Source: RYN-124 sp046262175 (GTDB lineage Bacteria; Actinomycetota; Actinomycetes; Mycobacteriales; SCTD01). Taken from it: a stretch of 13,922 nucleotides of DNA. The stretch spans positions 1 through 13,922 of the forward strand of contig JBHENF010000214.1 in the NCBI GenBank assembly GCA_046262175.1, given 5' to 3'. Numbering within the stretch: the first letter of the stretch is position 1; each line of letters opens with the position of its first letter. The notes under the pieces are model-generated. The model saw nothing but the letters and a program-made list of their open reading frames with translations. It did not search any database and had not been told where the DNA came from. The translations under genes and the position numbers were made by a program. Of the stretch, positions 7,322-13,922 are shown piece after piece.

Positions 7322-7645
7322 ATGACGCAGCCCCTGGACCCCCGGTTCGACCCGGACCGGTACGACCCGGAGCGGGCCGACCTGCCGCCTGACCCCGTCG
7401 TGCAGGACGGGCCGCTGGACTGGGCGATGGATCCCGACCGCTACCGACCCGAGGACGACGTCGCCCCGCCCCGCCAGCCGCTCGTGCTCGGGCGGACCGG
7501 CGGAACGCGGCAGACGCTGCCCGACCTGCTCAGCGAGGGCTCGTTCGACGACAAGCCGAGCCCGTACGTGTTCCTGCTCGGGCTGCTCGGGATCGCGGCG
7601 TTCCTCGGGCTGGTGGCCTTCGTGTTCGCCCACATCAGCCCTTAG
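7322..7645 (+). CDS. small single-pass membrane protein, unknown function
   Basis: This 107-residue protein is not one I recognise. The first 80 residues are acidic, proline-rich and probably disordered, with an internal repeat: DPDRYDPE (10-17) and DPDRYRPE (37-44). One membrane helix follows (about 82-103, PYVFLLGLLGIAAFLGLVAF), then a short AHISP end. A cytoplasmic N-terminal tail with a C-terminal anchor is the simplest topology, though not provable here. The ATG at 7322 is preferred because the frame continues open far upstream through pruA only as an out-of-frame shadow, and AAGGG lies 9 bases before it. It follows pruA by 17 bases and is probably co-transcribed. Its end overlaps the end of the convergent DUF3072 gene by 4 bases. 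Confidence 0.8.
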   Translation: MTQPLDPRFDPDRYDPERADLPPDPVVQDGPLDWAMDPDRYRPEDDVAPPRQPLVLGRTGGTRQTLPDLLSEGSFDDKPSPYVFLLGLLGIAAFLGLVAFVFAHISP

Positions 7646-7833
7646 CTTCGGCCGGTCTTCTCCTGCAGCTCGTCGATCTTCATGGACGCCTCGGCCTTGG
7701 TGAGCTCGGACGGGTCGAGCTCCTCGCCGGCCTCCTGCGCGAGCGTCGACAGGTAGCTCTCCTGCGGCCCGGTGACGGGCTGGTCGCCGGTGACCCAGTC
7801 GGCCGGGTCCTTCTCGGGGTTGCGCTCGGTCAT
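7642..7833 (-). CDS. DUF3072 family small protein
   Basis: The 63-residue acidic protein matches the DUF3072 pattern along its whole length: NPEKDPADWVTGDQPVTG (5-22), then QESYLSTLAQEAGEEL (24-39), and LTKAEASMKIDELQEKTGR (44-62). The last part resembles a SAP-like or helix-turn-helix-like small domain ('LTKAEAS..IDEL'), but no function is established that I know of. There is no membrane segment. ATG at 7833 has an excellent GAGGAGG Shine-Dalgarno 4 bases upstream (7838-7844). A perfect LexA-box palindrome overlaps the outer part of that site, so SOS control is likely. The gene follows the large FHA-FtsK gene on the same strand after 37 bases, so read-through from it is also possible. Confidence 0.92.
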   Translation of the reverse strand: MTERNPEKDPADWVTGDQPVTGPQESYLSTLAQEAGEELDPSELTKAEASMKIDELQEKTGRS

Positions 7834-7842
7834 GGTTCCTCC

Positions 7843-7858
7843 TCGAACGGGTGTTCGA
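7843..7858. promoter_or_regulatory. LexA-binding site (SOS box) upstream of the DUF3072 gene
   Basis: TCGAACgggtGTTCGA is a perfect match to the actinobacterial LexA consensus TCGAAC-N4-GTTCGA. The palindrome extends one G-C pair plus one C-G pair further, to CCTCGAAC/GTTCGAGG (7841-7860, 8-base arms, 4-base centre). It lies 10-25 bases before the DUF3072 start codon. On that strand a TAGTTC hexamer (7866-7861), a possible -10 element, lies two bases from the box, so bound LexA would block the start of transcription. No second such box was found in the window by eye. Confidence 0.75.
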
Positions 7859-7870
7859 GGGAACTACCCG

Positions 7871-10800
7871 TCAGTCGGGCAGCGCAACCTGCACCGGCTC
7901 GACCCGTCCGCGCTGGACGAGCAGGCAGCGGCCGGCCTGCACCTGCCCGCCGACGGAGCGGCTGAGCCGTACGCCGAGCAGGTCGCCGTCGCCCGGCGAC
8001 TGCGGGGACAGCAGCAGCCCGGACTTCGTACGCCGCAGGTCGACGACGAACCCTCGGTAGCCGGTCACCAGCTCGTCTGTCGTCCCGGCGGCGATCACGA
8101 CCGAGCCGGTGTCGCGGGCCTCTCGGACGGCCCGCTCCAGGACTGGGGCGAGCAGCGAGTCGACCAGCAGCTCGGCGTCGTCGACGAGCAGGGCGTACGG
8201 GCCGTTGGCCAGCAGCGCTTCGAGCTCGTCCGGCGCCTCGCGCTCGGTGTGGCAGCCGGGCAGCTGCCGCAGCGGCGAGGGGCGCGGCGCGACCGCGACG
8301 ACCGGCAGCGTCAGACCGCGCGCGATGGTCAACAGGGTCGAGCTGCGCCCGGACCGCGGCGGTCCCGCGACCAGGAAGCCGCCGTCGGACAGGTCGGCCT
8401 GCACCGGCAGGAGCTCGTCGCCGGCAACGCCCAGCGCACCGTTGTACGGGACCTGCGCCGGCAGCTGCTCGACCCGGCGGGGGCGGCAGTGCACCGGCGG
8501 TGCGGCGGCGGCGGCGAGGCGCTGCAGCGCCGCTGTCTGCGCGGGACCTGACGGGTCCGCGTCGAGCAGGGCCAGCTGCGTGACCAGCGGTGCGCCCACC
8601 ATGGCCCAGCCGCGGCCGGCCGGCAGGTCGTCCGGGACGAGCCGGGTCGGCAGGCCGGCGGCCGCGTAGTCGCCCTTGTCGGCGAGCCGGAGCAGGACCC
8701 GGTCCTCGATCATCGAGCTGACCCGGCCGACGAGCCCGCTGCGGTCGGACGTCAGCACGACGTGCAGCCCGGCCGCCGGGCCTTCGCGCAGCAGCCGGTA
8801 GAAGAGGTCGACCAGCCGGCCGGCGTCAAGGTCTTGGAACGCCGACAGGAACGCCTCCCACCGGTCGACGAGCAGCAGCAGGTGCGGCAACCGCTCGGCA
8901 GGCGCGGCCTGCGCCCGCTGCTCGGTCAGGGACCGCGACCCGAGCAGCGCCTGTCGACGAACCACCTCGCCGGCCAGGTAGCTGAGGACCCGGTCGATCC
9001 GCTCCGGCTGATCGCGCGGCACGACCGCGCCCGCGTGCGGCAGCGCAGCCAGCGCGGCGAGCCCGCTGCCGCCGGGGTCGATCGCGTACAGGTGCACGTC
9101 GTCGGCCGACGCCGAACGGGCCAGCGCGCCGGCGAGGGTCCGCAGCGCGGTGGTGCGGCCGGAGCGCGGCGAGCCGACCACCAGCAGGTGCGTGCCGTGC
9201 TCGAGGTCGAGCACCAACGGCCGCCGCGCCTGCTGCTCCGGCACGTCGCACAGGCCCAGCACCAGGCCGTCGCCGATCCCGTCGACGGTGACGAGGGGAG
9301 GGAGCGGCGCCAGCCACGGCGAGCGCTGCCCAGGCAGGCCCAGTCGCGCGTTCGCCGCGCGGCAGGCGTCGACGAGCAGCGACAGGTCGGTCACGTCCTC
9401 CTCGCCCTCGACCGTCCGCGGCAGCGGGTCGCCGAGGTCGGCCGCGGGCACGAGCGTCACGACCGGCGCCTCGTCCCGGGCGACCACCGCCGGCCGCCGG
9501 CCCCCGACCCGGCCGGACTGGAAGGGCGTCAGCTCGGCGTGCCCCGTGCGCGCGTACGCACGCCCGGGCGTCGTACGGCTGATCGTCGCGGCGTCCGGCG
9601 CGTCGATGACGTCGCGCGACTCCGTCTCCCGCGTGACCGCGAGGCACAGCCGCAGGTTGGTGTTCGCGCGGATGTCAGCCGACACCACGCCCTCCGGCCG
9701 CTGCGTCGCCAGCACGAGGTGGACACCGAGCGAGCGACCGCGCTGGGCGATGCCGACGAGGCCGCCGACGAAGTCGGGCAGCTCGGCGGCCAGCGACGCG
9801 AACTCGTCGACGACGATCACCAGCCGGGCCAGTTGCCCGCGGGCGCGCCGGTGGTCGTCGATGTCCTTCGCCCCGGCGGCCGCGAGCAGGCCCTCGCGCC
9901 GCTTCAGCTCCGCGGTGAGGCTGGCGAGCGCCCGCTCGACCAGCGCGCCGTCGAGGTCGGTGACCATCCCGACGGTGTGCGGCAGCCGGACGCACGGACC
10001 GAACGCGGCGCCGCCCTTGTAGTCGACGAACAGCAGGTGCAGCTCGTCCGGGCGGTTGCCCGTGGCGAGCGACGCGACCAGGGTCTGCAGCAGCTCGCTC
10101 TTGCCGGCGCCGGTGGTGCCGGCGACCAGCGCGTGCGGCCCGTCCCGGGCGATGTCGACGGCGAACACGCCGTCCGGCCCGCGACCGAGGACGGCCGTCG
10201 TCGTACGGCCGGGCGCGGCCCACCGCTCCAGCACCAGCGCGGCGTCGGCGTCCGTGCCGCTCAGCGGCAGGTCAGCGACCTCCGTCCAGCGCACCGACTC
10301 CGGCAGCCCTGACGTCCGGTCGCGGCTGCTGTCCCGTACGGGTGCGAGTGCGCGGGCGACCCTCTCGGTGTAGGCGACGGAGACGAGGTCGGCCGGGACG
10401 TCCGCCAGGTCCGGGCGGTCGCTGACGCGGACCTGCAGGGTCGCCCCGGTCGCCACCGCGGTGGCACTGCACTCCTCCGGCAGCAGCTGCGCGTCCTGCT
10501 CGACGGCGATCGTGAAGACGCCGACAGCCGGGCCCTCGGCGAGCAGCGTCGCGAGCCCGGGGACCTGGCGCAGAGCCCGCGCGCCGTCGACGACGAGAAG
10601 CACCGGTCGGCCGAGCTCGCGGCTGCTCCGCCGCGCCTCCACCAGCGCCGACAGCTCGGCGACCCGCGCCGCTGCCTGCGCGGTGCCGAGGCCGAGGGTC
10701 GCGCGGCACTCCTGCCGACCCTCGGGCGCGGTGTGCGGCAGCCAGCGGGTCCACTCCCACGCGGCCGCGGCGGCCGGCTCCGCGACCACGACGAGCTGCA

Positions 10801-12010
10801 GGTCGCGCGGGCTGTGCAGGACGGCGGCCTGAACGACGACCGCCCGCGCCAGGGCCTGCGCCTGCTCACCGGCGAGCCCCAGCACGCCCGCCTCCCGCAG
10901 CGGCACGAGCACGGGCACTGCCCGCGCCGTGGTCGCACCGTCGGGCACGTCGCCCTCGGCCTCGACGGCGGCCAGCTGGTCGGCGAGCCCGACGCGCAGG
11001 TCGAGCGCGTCCGCGTCGTCCCGGCGGCGCTCCCACAGCCGCGCGCGCGGCCCGAGCGCGGTCAGCAGCAGCGCGCCGGGGTCAGGGGACGCGTCCCGCC
11101 GGCGTCGCTCGTCTTCCCGTACGGCGTCGGCAAGGGTCCGCTCGGCGACATCGCGCTGCGCCCGCCAGAGCGCCCGCTGCCGGCGGGTCTGACGGCTGCC
11201 CGCGCGGCGCTCGGTGACGACGTTGCCGATCACCATGATCGGCGACAGCAGGGTGAAAAGCAGGAAGCTGGCGTTGCCGAGCACGCGCCACATCACGACG
11301 CCGAGGACAAGGGGTGCGAGGACGGCGAGCACAGGGATCGGGCTGCGCTCGCGCTCCGCCGGCGGAGCGGGTACGACGACCTGCACCACGTCGTGCGGGG
11401 CCCGCAGCCGCGGTGGCCGGTTGTAGGCGAGCAGGCCATCGCCGGTGACGGTGAGGGGGACCGCCGGCTCCGCCGGCCGGCGCAGGGCGAGGGTGGAGCT
11501 CCCGACGCGCAGCAGGCTGTCGTACGGCAGTGGCGTCGGGCTCGTGACGGGCATGCCGTCGATGTAGCTGCCGTTCGTGGAGCCGAGGTCCTCGACGGTC
11601 GCGCCCTCGGCCGCCAGCGTCAGGCGGCAGTGCTCGCGGCTGACGTCGCGGTCGTCGAGCGCGACGGCCCCGGTACGGCCGACGACGAGCTGTCCGTTCG
11701 TCAGCAGGTGGACGGTGCCGGCGGAGGGGCCGCCGACGACGTGCAGCTCGGGAGCGCCCGGGACGGCGCGTGGCGGCGCCGGCGCGTCGACCTCCAGCAG
11801 CGCGCCCTCGACGAGCGGGGGCCGGCCGAGCAGCGCGTCCGGTGGCAGCGGGACCCCCTGCACGGAGAGCCGGTGCTCGGACGGGGTCGCGATCACGACC
11901 GCGAGCAGCTGGTCGCGGACCTGCGCCAGGGTGATGCCGTCGGGGGCTCGTACGACGACGTCGGCGCGGGCTCCGGTGGCGGGCACGGCGAGGCCGAGAC
12001 CCAGCTCCAC
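7871..12010 (-). CDS. FHA domain-containing FtsK/SpoIIIE-type ATPase (EssC/EccC-like)
   Basis: This 1379-residue membrane-linked motor resembles the central ATPase of type VII secretion. The N-terminus (1-75) is a beta-rich, ubiquitin-like-looking segment. Then comes an FHA phosphothreonine-binding domain with GR (111-112), SREH (124-127) and STNG (144-147). Two hydrophobic segments (~225-243 and ~247-265) follow, then a basic coiled stretch. Three ATPase modules are visible: D1 has GTTGAGKS (631-638) and VIVVDEF (731-737); D2 has GSPRSGRT (946-953) and LLLLVDR (1044-1050); D3 has GPPRSGRS (1217-1224) and YALLVDDAE (1272-1280). The Walker lysine is present only in D1, with Arg in D2 and D3. 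FHA plus three modules is closest to EssC-like or actinobacterial FHA-FtsK proteins. The GTG start is assigned by frame length. No WXG100 gene is nearby. Confidence 0.92.
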   Translation of the reverse strand: MELGLGLAVPATGARADVVVRAPDGITLAQVRDQLLAVVIATPSEHRLSVQGVPLPPDALLGRPPLVEGALLEVDAPAPPRAVPGAPELHVVGGPSAGTVHLLTNGQLVVGRTGAVALDDRDVSREHCRLTLAAEGATVEDLGSTNGSYIDGMPVTSPTPLPYDSLLRVGSSTLALRRPAEPAVPLTVTGDGLLAYNRPPRLRAPHDVVQVVVPAPPAERERSPIPVLAVLAPLVLGVVMWRVLGNASFLLFTLLSPIMVIGNVVTERRAGSRQTRRQRALWRAQRDVAERTLADAVREDERRRRDASPDPGALLLTALGPRARLWERRRDDADALDLRVGLADQLAAVEAEGDVPDGATTARAVPVLVPLREAGVLGLAGEQAQALARAVVVQAAVLHSPRDLQLVVVAEPAAAAAWEWTRWLPHTAPEGRQECRATLGLGTAQAAARVAELSALVEARRSSRELGRPVLLVVDGARALRQVPGLATLLAEGPAVGVFTIAVEQDAQLLPEECSATAVATGATLQVRVSDRPDLADVPADLVSVAYTERVARALAPVRDSSRDRTSGLPESVRWTEVADLPLSGTDADAALVLERWAAPGRTTTAVLGRGPDGVFAVDIARDGPHALVAGTTGAGKSELLQTLVASLATGNRPDELHLLFVDYKGGAAFGPCVRLPHTVGMVTDLDGALVERALASLTAELKRREGLLAAAGAKDIDDHRRARGQLARLVIVVDEFASLAAELPDFVGGLVGIAQRGRSLGVHLVLATQRPEGVVSADIRANTNLRLCLAVTRETESRDVIDAPDAATISRTTPGRAYARTGHAELTPFQSGRVGGRRPAVVARDEAPVVTLVPAADLGDPLPRTVEGEEDVTDLSLLVDACRAANARLGLPGQRSPWLAPLPPLVTVDGIGDGLVLGLCDVPEQQARRPLVLDLEHGTHLLVVGSPRSGRTTALRTLAGALARSASADDVHLYAIDPGGSGLAALAALPHAGAVVPRDQPERIDRVLSYLAGEVVRRQALLGSRSLTEQRAQAAPAERLPHLLLLVDRWEAFLSAFQDLDAGRLVDLFYRLLREGPAAGLHVVLTSDRSGLVGRVSSMIEDRVLLRLADKGDYAAAGLPTRLVPDDLPAGRGWAMVGAPLVTQLALLDADPSGPAQTAALQRLAAAAAPPVHCRPRRVEQLPAQVPYNGALGVAGDELLPVQADLSDGGFLVAGPPRSGRSSTLLTIARGLTLPVVAVAPRPSPLRQLPGCHTEREAPDELEALLANGPYALLVDDAELLVDSLLAPVLERAVREARDTGSVVIAAGTTDELVTGYRGFVVDLRRTKSGLLLSPQSPGDGDLLGVRLSRSVGGQVQAGRCLLVQRGRVEPVQVALPD

Positions 12011-12148
12011 AGTGCCCCCGTCCTCGCGCGTCCGGGTCGTTGTACCAAGACCTGTGGACGGCGGCGGAGTTGTCCACAGCGGCGCCGCCGCGTCGGCCGA
12101 TGGCCGTTAGGTTCTGCAGCACAGGTCCGGGAGCGAAGGGCGAGGTGC
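12011..12148. promoter_or_regulatory. divergent control region between FHA-FtsK and the Tad operon
   Basis: This 138-base gap must hold both promoters. It contains three inverted repeats: CTGTGGAC/GTCCACAG (12052-12059 and 12072-12079), GCGGC-gcc-GCCGC (12079-12091) and CGGCC-gat-GGCCG (12094-12106). Candidate -10 hexamers are TACAAC on the minus strand (12044-12039) for the FtsK gene and TAGGTT on the plus strand (12108-12113) for cpaF. No convincing -35 boxes were found, which is common in this group. The promoter calls are weak; the repeats are plain to see. Confidence 0.45.
12052..12079. repeat. 8-base inverted repeat with two DnaA-box-like sequences
   Basis: CTGTGGAC and GTCCACAG are perfect inverse copies separated by 12 bases. 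The right arm extends to TTGTCCACA (12070-12078), identical to the preferred DnaA box of Streptomyces. The left arm, read on the minus strand, is CCGTCCACA (12061-12053), which fits the looser consensus. Centre-to-centre spacing is about two helical turns, as expected for a dimeric regulator as well. Confidence 0.5.
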
Positions 12149-13375
12149 GTGAGCGCGGTCGACACCGTCGAGGCGGAGGTGCGTGAGCTCGTCCGTCGCC
12201 GCGGCCTCGACCCGATCGAGGACCGCGCCGCGGTGCGCCGCCTGGTCGACGAGGTGGTCGCCGACTACGACGAGCGCGCCCTCACCTCGACGCTCGCTCC
12301 GCTGCCCGACCCGCATTCCGCAGCGCGCGCCGTCTACGACGCCGTCGCCGGGTTCGGTCCGCTGCAGCGGCACCTCGACGACCCCACCGTCGAGGAGATC
12401 TGGATCAACGAGCCCGGGCGGGTGTTCGTGGCCAAGCGCGGCCGGTCCGAGCTGACGACCACCATCCTCAACGACGGCCAGGTCCGCGACCTCGTCGAGA
12501 AGATGCTGAAGACGACCGGCCGCCGGGTCGACCTGTCGACGCCCTTCGTCGACGCGATGCTGCCGGACGGCTCGCGCCTGCACGTCGTGATCCCCGACAT
12601 CACCCGGCGGCACTGGTCGGTCAACATCCGCAAGTTCGTGCTGAGCGCCAACAGCATGGACGAGCTCGTCGGCCTCGGCACGATCACGCCGCAGGCCGCG
12701 CGCTTCCTCGAGGCGTCCATCGCGGCCGGGCTCAACGTCATCGTCGCCGGGGGAACCCAGGCTGGGAAGACCACCTTGCTCAACTGCCTGGCCGCCTCGA
12801 TCCCCGGCCGGGAGCGGGTCATCACCTGCGAGGAGGTCTTCGAGCTGCGCCTGCCGCTGCCCGACGTCGTGCCGATGCAGACCCGCCAGCCCAATCTCGA
12901 GGGCACGGGCGAGATCCGGCTGCGCCGCCTGGTGAAGGAGGCGCTGAGGATGCGCCCGGACCGGATCATCGTCGGCGAGGTGCGGCAGGAGGAGTGCCTC
13001 GACCTGCTCATCGCGCTGAACTCCGGCCTGCCGGGCATGTGCTCGATCCACGCCAACTCCGCGCGCGAGGCGATCGTCAAGATGTGCACGCTCCCGCTGC
13101 TCGCCGGCGAGAACGTCAGCCACGCGTTCGTGGTCCCGACGGTCGCCAGCTGCGTCGACCTCGTCGTCCACACGGGCAAGGACGGCAACGGCCACCGCCG
13201 GGTGCGCGAGATCGTGGCCGTCCCGGGCCGAATCGAGGGCGACGTGGTCGAGACTGCGGACGTCTTCACCAGCCGCAACGGCCGACTCGTGCGGGCCGAC
13301 GGGTACCCGCCGCACGCCGAGCGGTACCAGTGGGTCGGTGCGGACCTGCCCGCGCTGCTGGCCCAGGACCTCTGA
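12149..13375 (+). CDS. cpaF: Tad/Flp pilus assembly ATPase, CpaF/TadA family (secretion superfamily)
   Basis: This 408-residue hexameric-type ATPase powers type IV pilus-like (Tad) assembly or type II-related secretion at the cytoplasmic membrane. The N-terminal domain (1-~170) includes VEEIWINEP (81-89) and PFVDAMLPDGSRLHVVIP (132-149). The C-terminal domain has Walker A GGTQAGKTT (201-209), an Asp-box-like ITCEEVFEL (225-233), Walker B DRIIVGEVR (271-279) and the His box GMCSIHANS (296-304). All are conserved. The frame is open for a further 1.4 kb upstream, but that part is antisense to the FtsK gene; GTG at 12149 matches the normal family N-terminus and has GAAGG 9 bases upstream. The stop shares one base with the next start (TGATG). 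No CpaE/TadZ gene precedes it. Confidence 0.95.
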   Translation: MSAVDTVEAEVRELVRRRGLDPIEDRAAVRRLVDEVVADYDERALTSTLAPLPDPHSAARAVYDAVAGFGPLQRHLDDPTVEEIWINEPGRVFVAKRGRSELTTTILNDGQVRDLVEKMLKTTGRRVDLSTPFVDAMLPDGSRLHVVIPDITRRHWSVNIRKFVLSANSMDELVGLGTITPQAARFLEASIAAGLNVIVAGGTQAGKTTLLNCLAASIPGRERVITCEEVFELRLPLPDVVPMQTRQPNLEGTGEIRLRRLVKEALRMRPDRIIVGEVRQEECLDLLIALNSGLPGMCSIHANSAREAIVKMCTLPLLAGENVSHAFVVPTVASCVDLVVHTGKDGNGHRRVREIVAVPGRIEGDVVETADVFTSRNGRLVRADGYPPHAERYQWVGADLPALLAQDL

Positions 13376-13922
13376 TGGGCGCCCTGCTCGGCCTGCTGTT
13401 CGGCCTGGGCTGCCTGCTGGTGTGGCGTTCCGGATCACGGGCGCCCGCACGGGCGGAGTCGAAGGACGGCTGGTCGGAGAAGACCCGCGAGCTGCTGGCC
13501 CAGGCCGGCATCGAGGGCGTCAGCCCGGGCCAGCTGATCGGCGTCAGCATCGGCCTTGGGCTCGTGGTCGCGGTGCTTGTGCTCGGTACGTCGCACGTGC
13601 CGGTCATCGCGCTGGCCTTCGGCGGCTTCGCGTCGCTGGTGCCGTTCGCCCTTGTACGCCGGCGCCGCGCGCAGCGGTCCATCGAGCTGCGCGAGCTGTG
13701 GCCCGAAGCGGTGGACAATCTCGCCAGCGGCGTACGCGCCGGGTTGTCGCTGCCTGAAGCGCTGACGGCGCTGGGTGTGCGCGGCCCGGAGCAGCTGCGA
13801 TCGCCGTTCCGCCGCTTCGGGGAGGACTACCGCGCCAGCGGCCGGTTCAACGAGTCGCTCGACCGGCTCAAGACCTCGCTGTCGGACCCGGTCGGGGACC
13901 GCGTCATCGAGGCACTGCGGAT
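13375..13922 (+). CDS. tadB: Tad pilus inner-membrane platform protein, TadB type (partial at window end)
   Basis: 182 codons are visible and the frame is open at the window edge. TadB and TadC together form the membrane platform on which CpaF acts. Three membrane segments are visible (about residues 1-17, 54-70 and 76-95). The start of a type II secretion F domain follows at LWPEAVDNLASGVRAGLSLP (108-127), the classical signature. GIEGVSPGQL (46-55) precedes the second segment, as in actinobacterial TadB proteins. The ATG at 13375 overlaps the cpaF stop by one base, so the two are translationally coupled. Family members are about 280-320 residues, so a third or more is missing. TadB is preferred over TadC because it directly follows cpaF and has this N-terminal layout. 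Confidence 0.88.
   Translation, partial: MGALLGLLFGLGCLLVWRSGSRAPARAESKDGWSEKTRELLAQAGIEGVSPGQLIGVSIGLGLVVAVLVLGTSHVPVIALAFGGFASLVPFALVRRRRAQRSIELRELWPEAVDNLASGVRAGLSLPEALTALGVRGPEQLRSPFRRFGEDYRASGRFNESLDRLKTSLSDPVGDRVIEALR

Noticed and set aside
7841..7860. The SOS-box palindrome as an intrinsic terminator of the FHA-FtsK gene.
   Set aside because: It has a good stem but no following U run in the message; the exact LexA consensus is the better explanation, though a minor RNA role cannot be excluded.
8762..10312. Plus-strand frame of 516 codons inside the FHA-FtsK gene.
   Set aside because: Antisense shadow with low-complexity composition; the minus frame carries FtsK motifs throughout.
10733..12148. 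Upstream in-frame extension of cpaF across most of 1.4 kb.
   Set aside because: The stretch is antisense to the FHA-FtsK gene and reads as Arg/Gln/Gly-rich nonsense. CpaF homology begins right after GTG 12149.
7871..12148. A complete type VII secretion locus around the EssC-like ATPase.
   Set aside because: No WXG100 protein, EccB, EccD, EccE or mycosin protease is encoded on either strand in this window.

Overview
This window is very GC-rich, with third codon positions almost all G or C, GTG starts about as common as ATG, and 4-base GTGA stop/start overlaps. The gene content (13E12/DUF222-type HNH protein, DUF3072, DUF6624, FHA-FtsK ATPase, Tad pilus genes without outer-membrane parts, an actinobacterial-type LexA box) points to a high-GC actinobacterium. 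I cannot name the genus. There is no rRNA, tRNA, CRISPR array or recognisable insertion sequence, and no gene-free stretch over 300 bases.

Layout. (1) 1-1820: the tail of an upstream gene, an ABC ATPase and its membrane partner, all on + and joined by GTGA overlaps, form an export-type ABC operon. (2) 1821-3540: a lower-GC patch holds a DUF6624 protein (+) and, converging on it, a cytidine/adenosine-type deaminase (-). (3) 3541-5631: a DUF222/HNH endonuclease-like protein (+) converges on a secreted or membrane-anchored lipase (-), with 6 bases between them. (4) 5670-7833: a complete pruA-type glutamate-semialdehyde dehydrogenase (+), a small membrane protein (+), and a 63-residue DUF3072 protein (-) whose upstream region carries a perfect LexA/SOS-box palindrome. 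(5) 7871-13922: a 1379-residue EssC/EccC-like ATPase with FHA domain and three FtsK-type domains (-) is divergent from a Tad/Flp pilus operon (+) that begins with the CpaF/TadA ATPase and continues into a TadB protein cut by the window end. The 138-base control region between them is rich in inverted repeats, including two DnaA-box-like sequences.

How the genes may work together. The ABC pair should act as one transporter, and CpaF plus TadB as motor and inner-membrane platform of a type IV pilus-like assembly system. The FHA-FtsK ATPase resembles the motor of type VII secretion, but no WXG100 substrate or EccB/D/E partner is visible here, so its link to the Tad genes is positional only. PruA performs the second step of proline catabolism, but its usual partner proline dehydrogenase is not in view. 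The most testable new observation is the LexA box, which overlaps the Shine-Dalgarno region of the DUF3072 gene and suggests DNA-damage control of a protein of unknown function.
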